Translations under genes and position numbers: made by a program
In this document: positions 1-10,394 of the stretch, one piece after another
Layout of the letters: each line of letters starts with the position of its first letter
Position numbering within the stretch: position 1 is the first letter of the stretch
NCBI GenBank assembly: GCA_036937835.1
Contig: CM072879.1
Coordinates: 14,811,001 to 14,875,000 of the forward strand
Reading direction: 5' to 3'
Length of the DNA: 64,000 nucleotides
Source: Pampus argenteus
Taxonomy: Eukaryota; Chordata; Actinopteri; Scombriformes; Stromateidae
Notes under the pieces: model-generated
The model's database searches: none
Seen by the model: the letters and a program-made list of their open reading frames with translations, nothing else
Told to the model about the DNA's origin: nothing

Positions 1-1224
1 ATTTATTCCTCATCTTTCCTGTTGTTTTTGTTTGTGCAGTATGTAAATGGAAATATCCTTCCATCACTGCCCAAAATAACAACGTACCCATGCTGGGAGG
101 CCTTATTTAGACAGCTTGTGACGAAGACGTCTGCCCCGCGAGGCTGTGTGTGGTGATGAAACACCACAGCGGGGAGTTGATGATGATTTAATTCGCACCT
201 TCTTCCCACACTGTCCAGGGCTCGGGCCTAACTGTTGCTGTCCATTCCAGCCAGAATACCACTTGTATGACACATCACATGATGGCATCAGTCACTCTAT
301 ACACGTGGTTTGTGACTGACAACTCGGCCAAATGCCCAGAACCGTTGACTGCTGGCAGGCCCCTGATTCAAGGGACGACTTAGTCTTCCTCCTTGTAGAA
401 CGTGCTGTGAGGGTTGAATCATCAGTGGGTTTGGCACACAATGGCAGGGCCTCCCACCCACACAATCACCATGAGGGGCTCCAATATGGATATATCGTTT
501 GTGTAGACGCCACGTCACAGGGAGCCACCTACTGGATTTCCTACGTTTTTTCGTGATGTTGTTTGTATGTATCATGTACCAGGAGATTGAGGAAACAAAC
601 AGACAGCCATGAACCTGTCGTCGTCTTCTGGGGACCTGAAGGGAGTTCGTCCCGTTACCACCCACTGCTCTGCTGTTACTGTGGAGCGCGAGCAGGATGC
701 AGAACTTTTGTGTGATGAAAACTTACAGGAATGTGGAAGTGTAAAGTATAGATAGATTAGACTCTTGTCTTTTCAGTCATTGTGGTCATTTTCATGAAGT
801 CCAACCTGTTGTGAAAATAATACAAGTAAACAACACTACAGAGCATATGATTTAAACCTTTAAAGAAATAGGTCAACATGTTCATTCACTTTCTTGAGTT
901 ACATAAGATCATTATTACACTCATGTTTGTCTCATCATTAGAAAGGTATCAATCTTCTCACGCTGTTTAAGAAAGCAAATAAACATATTTCCCTAAATGC
1001 CAAACTATTCCTTTAAAATGATGATTGTTCTCATTCAAAATATTCTGCCAGTTCAGCAATATAACAATATGTTCAAACTCATTGCAAGGGTCTAAATAGT
1101 AATAATAGTAAATAGTTTAGTTTGATCTGGTCTTAAAACAGAAGGTACCCACTTGCACACCCACACCTGCTCACATCTACCGGCACTCATATCTGCACGA
1201 TTCAAGTACACCCACCCATGCAAC

Positions 1225-1254
1225 CACACACACACACACAAACACACACACACA
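1225..1254. repeat. CA microsatellite, interrupted
   Basis: CA dinucleotide repeat with one AA interruption near 1241. Confidence 0.85.
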
Positions 1255-2694
1255 GTACAAAGTAAACTCAGAGATTCAAAATCCATCGCTTAAAAGACTT
1301 AGTGATTGATTCAGTTGTTTTTACTGGGAGAGGAACCAGTTGGACTCAGCTTAGCAGTATAATCTGTTTAATTCTTTCAGCTTCTTCCAGAGTTGCTGCC
1401 CTTATTTGTTCTGTCTCTTGTTCTGTCTCTGTTTCCTCTCTTTTTTTTTTTTGAGAATCTTCAGTCAAACAATACAAATAATTTGATGCACCAAATGACC
1501 TCAAGCCCGGATAATTACCTCTTATTTGTAAAGCAGATAAAAAGTGAAAGGCAGTGGATTTGGGACTTTGTGAGGGCGACGGCCTCAGCTTTACACCAAG
1601 ATTACCTGTAATGATATTGCTTTTGTGTACTTGAATTACAGGTCGTGGTTGTGATTTCAAAACCTGTAATGACATGAAACCGAGGTAGGCCTCTCTTCCA
1701 GACTCGTGACTTCTGTTCTTTTTGTGATGCCCACACGCTCCTTTCGTAACAGAGTTGTTTATTTCCGACTGGGAATCACGATCCAATTTTTCCATGGGAA
1801 GTTGAATTCTACCAACAGTCTCAAACAGTCAGATTTCAGTTTTTTTTTAAAAGGGTTCATACACAGTTTCATGTTGGAAACCTTTATTTTTTGGAGCTGT
1901 GCAATATATCAGGAATAATATACTCTCTGCATTGAATTTTTTTTTAACTACTGGTCTTCCACAAGAATCAACAAATAATTTAGTGTGCATATGGTAACAG
2001 TTCAGCCTCACGGCGTTGCTGATGGTACCGTCCATCCGGTCCCGGCTGCTGTGTTTTTCCATATTTGCAATCAGCCCCTAAATCAACCGCCAAGCCTTAA
2101 TATGTGACGTACAACACTGTTATTGTGCTATGATGTGATCCGCCTAATCAACAAAACAAGCCTGTCCTAACAGGAGCTAATGAGGGAACCAAATGCAGCG
2201 GTGGCAGACATGATGATAATGTGCCATTGACCAGCGCCTTAGTCATTCACATCTGCTCCCATCTTGACTCACTCTCTGCGTTTGACTTCAGTTCTGGTTT
2301 TAAGGATAATAAAGCTGTCATCCGCTATCATCCTGCTTAATAATAGTGCTTAATGAATAAAACTTGACGTAGAGGATCAACTGAAACAAAGAAAAATGGA
2401 CTTTATTTCACTCGTTTTATTTTGATTGACAGAAAATCACATTTTTTTTATAAATATGAGAGATCTTAAAGAGGCTTACATCTCGCTGTGACACAGTTCC
2501 AGGTTTACACCGCTTAAGAAGAATAAACTACACTTTATATTAATTTTAATGAATGAATATGTCACCAAAATGTAGCGGAATAACCTTTTATGGGTTGTTA
2601 TTATCTTTTAGAAGACTATGGACTTCTACCGTATGTCACAGATGCATGGGCTATAAACGATTTTGCCAACACAGTGGGTGTGACATCAGACACA

Positions 2695-2702
2695 TCACAC
2701 AC
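2695..2702. repeat. Target-site duplication, left copy (TCACACAC)
   Basis: The 8 bases just left of the first hAT terminus are TCACACAC. The same octamer follows the last hAT terminus at 16938-16945. hAT transposases make 8-bp duplications, so the two octamers mark the outer limits of one insertion. Caveat: the right octamer runs into a short CA stretch, so low complexity makes chance agreement somewhat likelier than for an ordinary octamer. Confidence 0.75.
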
Positions 2703-2913
2703 CAGTGGCGCAAAAAGTGGGTATGCACTATATGCGGCGCATAGGGGCGCCGCGTTAGAGGGGGCGCCAAAGCGATGGGGGAACAATAATTTCGAGTCGG
2801 CATTTTCTGTATTTAACAGCTGTTTGTGTATGTGTAAATGATATGATCAATAACAGAGGGGCATGTCACTAATTAGGCGCCCCTTCGCTCCCTCACCTCT
2901 CCTCTCCTCCTCT

Positions 2914-2915
<2 letters not shown>

Positions 2916-2964
<49 letters not shown>
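2916..2964. repeat. CA microsatellite in hAT copy 1 (49 nt)
   Basis: Uninterrupted CA tract. The matching tract is 29 nt in both other copies (9318-9346 and 15701-15729), so its length is a useful copy marker. Confidence 0.9.
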
Positions 2965-2966
<2 letters not shown>

Positions 2967-3044
2967 TAAGCGTTCCAGTGCGCGCCCCTCCGGGCACGCG
3001 CTGGCGCGGTTTTTTTTCCATTCATTTGAATCGCGTTGTCACAG

Positions 3045-3169
3045 CTAAAGATGGAGAGGCAGAAAAAAAGCTGTCCAGAGCACAAAGCAGAAAACGGAAG
3101 AGGGAGAAGGAGAAAGGTTTTGAGGGGATGAAAAAAAGCTTTTCGAGGTGGTTGAAAGACAGTGGTTAA
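3045..3169 (+). pseudogene. hAT transposase N-terminal remnant, copy 1
   Basis: The frame ending in TAA at 3167-3169 reads a lysine/arginine-rich stretch that includes KKLSRAQSRKRKREKEKG and then SFSRWLKDSG. This resembles the basic N-terminus of ZMYM1/DUF4371-type hAT transposases, which often begin with a KLSGAxxRKxxKEK-like run before the zinc finger. A nearby ATG (ATGGAGAGG) is in a different frame, so either a start codon has been lost or a frameshift has occurred. The zinc-finger part that normally follows is absent. Identification is by resemblance to the family as I know it. Confidence 0.55.
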
Positions 3170-3510
3170 GTTATGTCAGTGTATCAAGAGGAGGCTTGTA
3201 AATATTCAGGATAGCAAAGCTACTAGCAAAACGACAGGTCCAACTGTGGGAGGAAGGACTTGATACACGTTCTTCATTCTTTCAAAACTTCACTTTATTT
3301 AGATGTCAGGAATATGGTTTCATTTAGTGACGTTTTAGATTCGTTTCCAATGAGATATTATTGATATAACTGCCTCTGTGTCAGTTGATGTTTAATATAA
3401 GTTCCTACTTATTTTGTTTTTGGTTCCTACCTACCTGCATGTAAGTTAATGATGATGATAATTCCAGCACTGGTCATCATAAAAAGGAACCAGAGAGGCA
3501 CTTTAGGTGC

Positions 3511-4011
3511 ATGGTTTTCAATGTTATTGTCGACACAGTCCTGCAAGAGTTGTCTGACAGGTTTTCCAATCTTCAGCTTGTGTCTGAGAAATTTAAATTC
3601 ATCACTAAAATGGAGCACATGACACAAGCTGAGCTGGAGGAATCAGTTACCAGATATGCCCTGACTACCTGTGATGTTTCCAGAGATATCATTCAAGAAA
3701 TGTACCCAGCAAGCCGTCTACTGAAGGGTTACAAGGCTCTTGAGAAGTTGAATTTCCTCATACAGGAGAATCTTGATTTGGTGTTCCCAAATTTGACAGT
3801 AGCCCTTAGAGTATTCCTGACCATGCCTCTGACGGTTGCATCTGCAGAAAGATCCTTCAGTAAGCTGAAGCTTATCAAAACATACCTTCGTTCAAGTATG
3901 AGCAATGATCGCCTGACCCAGGGCACGACATGTAACAATTTAGTGGTAGGTAGAGGACTTATTTATGTTATTACATTGTTATACATTATTTTTTGTGTTT
4001 TATTGAGCTGA
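3511..4011 (+). pseudogene. hAT transposase C-terminal fragment (dimerisation domain), copy 1
   Basis: The 166-codon open frame carries the hAT family C-terminal dimerisation signature near residues 103-135: LTMPLTVASAERSFSKLKLI followed by KTYLRSSMSNDRLT. This A-S-A-E-R-S-F-S-K-L-K-LIKTYLRS block is diagnostic of hAT transposases of the DUF4371/ZMYM1-like group. The first 100 residues look like the end of the catalytic domain. After NDRLT the frame runs into unrelated hydrophobic residues, so the true exon probably ends there or the tail has decayed. The ATG is unlikely to be the real start, because a complete transposase has some 600-800 residues. The reading frame is the same length and, by translation, the same sequence in all three copies, which shows how recent the copies are rather than that the fragment is functional. 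Confidence 0.85.
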
Positions 4012-4106
4012 TCACCTGCTGTAATACATAAAACAAAAGTCTGTAATAAAAGTCTAATATTTTATAAGTCCATGAATAAATAAGATGTATACACGTAAAC
4101 ATTGAA

Positions 4107-4131
4107 GGGGGGGGGGGGGGGGGGGGGGGGG
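4107..4131. repeat. G25 homopolymer in hAT copy 1
   Basis: Run of 25 G on the plus strand, 51 bp inside the right hAT terminus. The length is also 25 in copy 2 and 15 in copy 3. A run this long could fold as a G-quadruplex and is prone to sequencing error. Confidence 0.9.
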
Positions 4132-4193
4132 CACCTGTAATGTGTCTGCATATCCCTCAGAAAGGAGGTAGTTGCGCCCCTGCTCTAGGTGAT

Positions 4194-6502
4194 CAGTGCA
4201 GTGTAACAGTGCAGCGCAGTGAGACAATGCAGTACAACAAATGCAGTGAAGCGAAACAATGCAGTGCAACAAATGCAGTGAAAGTAACAATGCAGTGCAA
4301 TAAATGCAGTGAAACGTAACAGTGCAGTGTGTAAAATGCAGTGCAATAAATGCAGTGTAACGTAACAATGCAGTGCGTAAAATGCAGTGCAATAAATGCA
4401 GTGTAACGTAACAATGCAGTGCAATAAATGCAGTGTAACGTAACAATGCAGTGCAATAAATGCAGTGTAACGTAACAATGCAGTGCGTAAAATGCAGTGA
4501 AGCGTAACAGTGCAGTGTGTTAAATGCAGTGAAACGTAACAATGCAGTCCGCAAAATGCAGTGAAATGTAACAGTGCAGTGCGTAAAATGCAGTGCGATA
4601 AATGCAGTGTAACGTAACAATGCAGTGCAACAAATGCAGTGTAACGTAACAATGCAGTGCAATAAATGCAGTGTAACGTAACAATGCAGTGCGTAAAATG
4701 CAGTGAAACGTAACAGTGCAGTGCGTAAAATGCAGTGTAACGTAACAATGCTGTGCGCAAAATGCAGTGAAATGTAACAGTGCAGTGCAATAAATGCAGT
4801 GTAACGTAACAATGCAGTGCGTAAAATGCAGTGCAATAAATGCAGTGCAATAAATGCAGTGTGACGTAACAATGCAGTGCAATAAATGTAGTGTAACGTA
4901 ACAATGCAGTGCGTAAAATGCAGTGAAGCGTAACAGTGCAGTGTGTTAAATGCAGTGAAACGTAACAATGCAGTCCGCAAAATGCAGTGAAATGTAACAG
5001 TGCAGTGCGTAAAATGCAGTGCGATAAATGCAGTGTAACGTAACAATGCAGTGCAACAAATGCAGTGTAACGTAACAATGCAGTGCAATAAATGCAGTGT
5101 AACGTAACAATGCAGTGCGCAAAATGCAGTGAAATGTAACAGTGCAGTGCGTAAAATGCAGTGCGATAAATGCAGTGTAACGTAACAATGCAGTGCGTAA
5201 AATGCAGTGTAACGTAACAATGCAGTGCGTAAAATGCAGTGAAGCGTAACAGTGCAGTGTGTTAAATGCAGTGAAACGTAACAGTGCAGTGCGTAAAATG
5301 CAGTGCAATAAATGCAGTGTAACGTAACAATGCAGTGCGTAAAATGCAGTGCAATAAATGCAGTGTGACGTAACAATGCAGTGCAATAAATGTAGTGTAA
5401 CGTAACAATGCAGTGCGTAAAATGCAGTGAAGCGTAACAGTGCAGTGTGTTAAATGCAGTGAAACGTAACAATGCAGTCCGCAAAATGCAGTGAAATGTA
5501 ACAGTGCAGTGCGTAAAATGCAGTGCGATAAATGCAGTGTAACGTAACAATGCAGTGCAACAAATGCAGTGTAACGTAACAATGCAGTGCAATAAATGCA
5601 GTGTAACGTAACAATGCAGTGCGTAAAATGCAGTGAAACGTAACAGTGCAGTGCGTAAAATGCAGTGTAACGTAACAATGCTGTGCGCAAAATGCAGTGA
5701 AATGTAACAGTGCAGTGCAATAAATGCAGTGTAACGTAACAATGCAGTGCGTAAAATGCAGTGCAATAAATGCAGTGCAATAAATGCAGTGTGACGTAAC
5801 AATGCAGTGCAATAAATGTAGTGTAACGTAACAATGCAGTGCGTAAAATGCAGTGAAGCGTAACAGTGCAGTGTGTTAAATGCAGTGAAACGTAACAATG
5901 CAGTCCGCAAAATGCAGTGAAATGTAACAGTGCAGTGCGTAAAATGCAGTGCGATAAATGCAGTGTAACGTAACAATGCAGTGCAACAAATGCAGTGTAA
6001 CGTAACAATGCAGTGCAATAAATGCAGTGTAACGTAACAATGCAGTGCGTAAAATGCAGTGAAACGTAACAGTGCAGTGCGTAAAATGCAGTGTAACGTA
6101 ACAATGCTGTGCGCAAAATGCAGTGAAATGTAACAGTGCAGTGTGTAAAATGCAGTGTAACGTAACAATGCAGTGCGTAAAATGCAGTGAAGCGTAACAG
6201 TGCAGTGTGTAAAATGCAGTGTAACGTAACAATGCAGTGCGTAAAATGCAGTGAAGCGTAACAGTGCAGTGTGTTAAATGCAGTGAAACGTAACATTGCG
6301 GTGTGTTAAATGCAGTGCGATAAATGCAGTGTAACGTGACAATGCAGTGCGTAGAATGCAGTGAAACGTAACAGTGCAGCGAAACAAAAAACGTCAAAGC
6401 AGTGCAGCAGTGCAGTACAGTGCAGCAGTGCTGTACAGTGCAGCAGTGCAGCAGTGCAGTGCAGTGCAGCAATGCAGTGCAGCAATGCAATGCAACAATG
6501 CT
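4194..6502. repeat. ATGCAGTG minisatellite, spacer copy 1
   Basis: About 2.3 kb built from short units that each begin ATGCAGTG, mostly a 14-nt type (ATGCAGTGCAATAA or ATGCAGTGCGTAAA) and an 18-nt type (ATGCAGTGTAACGTAACA), often alternating as a 32-nt dimer. A marker variant, CAGTCCGC, occurs at 4545, 4971, 5475 and 5901, giving spacings of 426, 504 and 426 bp, so there is a 930-bp higher-order period. The right end decays into GCAGCAGTGCA-type repeats. The minus strand is free of stops over long stretches in several frames (up to 704 codons), producing monotonous peptides rich in L, H, C, T and Y. This is a by-product of the repeat unit, not a gene. The array starts 12 bp from the hAT terminus. 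Confidence 0.92.
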
Positions 6503-8400
6503 GTCGGAAAGAGGAAGTCAATTAAGTAGCCTACCCATAAAACTCCAAACTACCCCTTTAATTCCTATTATTCTTAACTTTACTAGTTTCATACTTACTG
6601 TGTGGCACATTTAAATTGATCACTCCTCCTATTAGTACTAAAGAAACTAGTATCACTAGTAAAATATTTATGTTTGTATAAGTTTGCTGAATGGGTGGCT
6701 GGAGTAGAGTTTAAAGGTTTGTATGAAGTATAAAATGTAATATCTGGTATGTGCAGAACCACGTGCTTCTCAGGGCTTCAAGACTCACTGTTTTTTCTTC
6801 AGTTCACAACAGGATATATTGAAATCAACACATTTACATCTGCTGTTACCCACATCCTGTTGTCATTTTACACTGACGGTAAAACTTGAGATGTGCTACC
6901 TTTTCATATTTATTGGAAATATGCTCACTGGATTGATTTTGGCTGCAGCACTCCACTGAGAATCCCACTGTTAGACCACAACCTCATTCTCAATACTATC
7001 AGCCTGTTGTCATGAGGTTTCTGAATGATTTAAACTTTGTAAGATTTGTTAAGTCTTGAAAAATAATATTTTGGACCGAGTGCTCAGTAAGAGCTTGATA
7101 AGTTATTCATTAACTCAGTTATTTCACTTAGCACTTGTTCTGCTTCATAAAGAATTCATTCACAAACAGATTTCATACTGTAAGATGATATTTTCCGTAG
7201 GATTGATTTGAATTTCAGTTCCTTATTCACCCAGTTCTGCTTTAGTACAACCTGTTCAGCACTTAAAAAAATTTTTTTTTTTCCTTTTTAGGTTATGTGT
7301 TTCTTGAACTATATAGTCTTATTTTTTATACCATGATTATTAGTAATACATTTGTTTCTACAGTGGCCCTGAGAGCTCAACACACACACACACAAAACAA
7401 ATGAAAATACATGTAACCTCTCTTTTCTTTCACTTTTTTCCCCTAATGTAATAGAGTAGAAATTGCTTACATCTTCATATTTGTATTGTTTTAAGAACAT
7501 TCAGCAGCTAACTGCCTGATATTTCCCTGAGCAAACAGAAACAAAAAAACAGAGCTAAAAGAGAGTAAATATTGGACTTACACTCATAAGGTGGACAGAA
7601 ACATGACTCCAAATGAATGATAATGTTGCTCCATATTTAACGGATGAGTAAATAGGCAACTGTTTGATTTATCAACTTAAAAGGTGAAGATATATTCGTG
7701 CCTGCTGCCCCCAAGTGGCCAAACAATCAGTTAATGCAGGTTAGAGGTGTCCCCTGGATTATTATTGACTGGGTGAACAGGGCTCAAGGATATTTTTGCT
7801 CCGAGGCCCTCCAGTGAGTTGACCTGGCTCTGGCTTCACGGAAGTAATAACACTATGTAACACCGGTTTTGTTATTTCCTTATGGCTAAGAAGTATAGAA
7901 AATGTCTAGTATTTCCTTCTCAAACTTTGTTTTTGTGACCTAGGCAATGATATTTTGAAATTGAGATATTTCCAATTCATTCACGTAGAGTTACAAAAAA
8001 AACAATGTGTTTATCATAAAAATATACAAAAGTATACAATACAGCCACTGAGCCCCAGTCCCCAAATATAGTCTCCCATCATCGCATCCCGTGATTCTTA
8101 TGTTGTTGTTTTTTTCTCACTTTATGTGAATGAAAATATACAAATTCTCCCGTTTTCCCATTGGAAATGGGCCAATACTAAAATACCAGTGTCCTGGTCA
8201 CAAATGCAAAAATCTGAGAATGACAGCAAGATACTTTTTTAGATATAAATAAAATAAATAAATAACACTACACAGGGACAAAAAAAACAAACACAATTTT
8301 GTTAGACAGTGCAATCTTTAATTTTGGGAACCCATTTTTGCAAATAATTTCCTTAAAAAAATTACAGTAGAACTTTCAAAATTTAAACACGTTTAATTGA
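6503..8400. other. AT-rich spacer part, copy 1
   Basis: I see no coding frame or RNA gene. It contains short homopolymers, a short CA run near 7380 and one CTCF-like motif at 7703-7721. It could be intron or upstream sequence taken from a host locus. Confidence 0.6.
7703..7721. promoter_or_regulatory. CTCF-like site, spacer copy 1
   Basis: TGCTGCCCCCAAGTGGCCA resembles the reverse complement of the vertebrate CTCF core (GCCCCCTGGTGGCCA-like), differing mainly at the two central bases (AA for TG). Such motifs occur by chance in long sequences, so occupancy is only a possibility. Confidence 0.35.
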
Positions 8401-8439
8401 GAATCACCAATTGTACTCAACATAGTGAAATCAGTGATC

Positions 8440-8853
8440 GTATCAAGTCTCCTGATTGGTCGAGTCTTTACAACTCCCTCCTCTGTGATGCTACAACCAG
8501 CCCTCCCCTCTTCTCTGTTTGCGGCTCACAACCGAGTCATCCGGCACACGGAGAGACGCGGCGGAGGAAAACGGCAACTTCACCTTGTCCTTTGAAAAGC
8601 CGCCACTGTCCTCACAGGGCGAGTTAGGTCGGACACAGCCGCGGGAGAAGGATGAAATAGAAACAGCTCGTTGGTTATTTTATTTTTTTTTAAACAGGTG
8701 TCAGTCCGGCGCAGTCACCTTTCGTCCTGCTGTATGCGGTTCACTCGTGCGTTTCGCGTGAAATGAAAACACTCCGCACGCGCCTGTTTCCGTCGCATTC
8801 ACTTGTTGTCCACGAGCTGCCACGATGGTTAAATGTCCTGTTTAATGGTCGAG
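8440..8853 (+). promoter_or_regulatory. CpG-rich promoter and first-exon-like segment, spacer copy 1
   Basis: Composition changes abruptly from AT-rich to CpG-rich, with groups such as GACGCGGCGGAGG and CACAGCCGCGGGAG. ATTGG at 8455-8459 is an inverted CCAAT box just upstream of the CpG-rich part, a usual arrangement for TATA-less vertebrate promoters. At 8851-8859 GAG|GTATGTAAG is a near-consensus splice donor. The only ATG shortly before it (at 8825) opens a frame of just six codons, so the segment would be a non-coding first exon. I infer a host-gene promoter with 5' leader, read to the right, cut off by the hAT copy at 9105, which would lie in its first intron. I cannot name the gene. Confidence 0.4.
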
Positions 8854-9104
8854 GTATGTAAGACCGTGACTTTTACAGCCTCACATGCTGACAAACGGGC
8901 TCGTACACACGGAGCTGCTTTGGTATACGCCTGGTAGCCCTAATAAAAAAAAAAATTGAATATGGGCCTAATGTTTATGGGAGAACTTAAAGTGTGTTTG
9001 CTGCTTAAAAACGAGTTTTCATTGACTGTATCGTGGTCCACCTTGTGTTTGCTATGGCGGTGTTGAATTCCTATATTTTTGATATTGTTGGCTATTCCTA
9101 CAGT
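8854..9104. other. Intron-like sequence between the donor site and hAT copy 2
   Basis: AT-rich sequence following the candidate splice donor, with an A run near 8944. It ends in CCTACAGT, directly abutting the CAGTGGCG terminus of hAT copy 2. No further feature is seen. Confidence 0.45.
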
Positions 9105-9315
9105 CAGTGGCGCAAAAAGTGGGTATGCACTATATGCGGCGCATAGGGGCGCCGCGTTAGAGGGGGCGCCAAAGCGATGGGGGAACAATAATTTCGAGTC
9201 GGCATTTTCTGTATTTAACAGCTGTTTGTGTATGTGTAAATGATATGATCAATAACAGAGGGGCATGTCACTAATTAGGCGCCCCTTCGCTCCCTCACCT
9301 CTCCTCTCCTCCTCT

Positions 9316-9348
<33 letters not shown>

Positions 9349-9427
9349 TAAGCGTTCCAGTGCGCGCCCCTCCGGGCACGCGCTGGCGCGGTTTTTTTTT
9401 CCATTCATTTGAATCGCGTTGTCACAG

Positions 9428-9552
9428 CTAAAGATGGAGAGGCAGAAAAAAAGCTGTCCAGAGCACAAAGCAGAAAACGGAAGAGGGAGAAGGAGAAAGG
9501 TTTTGAGGGGATGAAAAAAAGCTTTTCGAGGTGGTTGAAAGACAGTGGTTAA
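9428..9552 (+). pseudogene. hAT transposase N-terminal remnant, copy 2
   Basis: Same basic segment as in copy 1 (KKLSRAQSRKRKR and following residues), with the same stop after SFSRWLKDSG. No separate function is expected. Confidence 0.55.
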
Positions 9553-9893
9553 GTTATGTCAGTGTATCAAGAGGAGGCTTGTAAATATTCAGGATAGCAA
9601 AGCTACTAGCAAAACGACAGGTCCAACTGTGGGAGGAAGGACTTGATACACGTTCTTCATTCTTTCAAAACTTCACTTTATTTAGATGTCAGGAATATGG
9701 TTTCATTTAGTGACGTTTTAGATTCGTTTCCAATGAGATATTATTGATATAACTGCCTCTGTGTCAGTTGATGTTTAATATAAGTTCCTACTTATTTTGT
9801 TTTTGGTTCCTACCTACCTGCATGTAAGTTAATGATGATGATAATTCCAGCACTGGTCATCATAAAAAGGAACCAGAGAGGCACTTTAGGTGC

Positions 9894-10394
9894 ATGGTTT
9901 TCAATGTTATTGTCGACACAGTCCTGCAAGAGTTGTCTGACAGGTTTTCCAATCTTCAGCTTGTGTCTGAGAAATTTAAATTCATCACTAAAATGGAGCA
10001 CATGACACAAGCTGAGCTGGAGGAATCAGTTACCAGATATGCCCTGACTACCTGTGATGTTTCCAGAGATATCATTCAAGAAATGTACCCAGCAAGCCGT
10101 CTACTGAAGGGTTACAAGGCTCTTGAGAAGTTGAATTTCCTCATACAGGAGAATCTTGATTTGGTGTTCCCAAATTTGACAGTAGCCCTTAGAGTATTCC
10201 TGACCATGCCTCTGACGGTTGCATCTGCAGAAAGATCCTTCAGTAAGCTGAAGCTTATCAAAACATACCTTCGTTCAAGTATGAGCAATGATCGCCTGAC
10301 CCAGGGCACGACATGTAACAATTTAGTGGTAGGTAGAGGACTTATTTATGTTATTACATTGTTATACATTATTTTTTGTGTTTTATTGAGCTGA
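9894..10394 (+). pseudogene. hAT transposase C-terminal fragment, copy 2
   Basis: Translates identically to the copy 1 fragment, including the ASAERSFSKLKLIKTYLRSS dimerisation block. It is truncated in the same way, lacking most of the catalytic core. The identity over 166 codons shows that the duplication is very young or maintained by recombination. Confidence 0.85.

Larger units (their letters stand above)
1..2702. other. Left flank without a recognisable gene
   Basis: I find no firm gene here. About 95-710 is GC-richer than its AT-rich surroundings and has several medium-length open frames on both strands, none resembling a known family. A pyrimidine tract ending in CAG at 37-39 could be a splice acceptor, followed by 38 open codons and a TGA at 154-156; I do not recognise the product. 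The rest holds short homopolymer runs and a CA microsatellite. About 2150-2350 is less AT-rich, with several TAAT motifs, and could be a regulatory element, but nothing visible proves this. Confidence 0.5.
2703..4182 (+). mobile_element. hAT element, copy 1 (internally deleted)
   Basis: The left terminus is CAGTGGCGCAA and the right terminus, read in reverse complement, is CAGGGGCGCAA: an 11-bp inverted repeat with one mismatch, typical of hAT ends. The body contains two transposase pieces on the plus strand, a basic N-terminal segment (3045-3169) and the C-terminal dimerisation region (3511-4011). The middle, where most of the RNase H-like catalytic core should lie, is missing, so this is a deletion derivative that would need transposase supplied in trans. 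Copy-specific markers are a 49-nt CA tract (2916-2964), G at 3028 and a 25-nt G tract (4107-4131). Confidence 0.85.

Noticed and set aside
2863..3048. Plus-strand frame with a long TH repeat
   Set aside because: It is a translation of the CA microsatellite inside hAT copy 1.
4054..6168. 704-codon minus-strand frame (and its copy at 10437-12551) as a protein gene
   Set aside because: It runs through a minisatellite; the peptide is a monotonous translation of the repeat unit, similar frames are open in other phases, and no domain is present.
4194..6502. CRISPR-like array
   Set aside because: The repeats are contiguous with no unique spacers, in a eukaryotic genome; it is a minisatellite.
8397..8760. 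Two overlapping 76- and 80-codon frames in the CpG-rich spacer segment
   Set aside because: GC-rich DNA has few stops; neither peptide resembles a family, and the segment reads better as promoter and non-coding exon.
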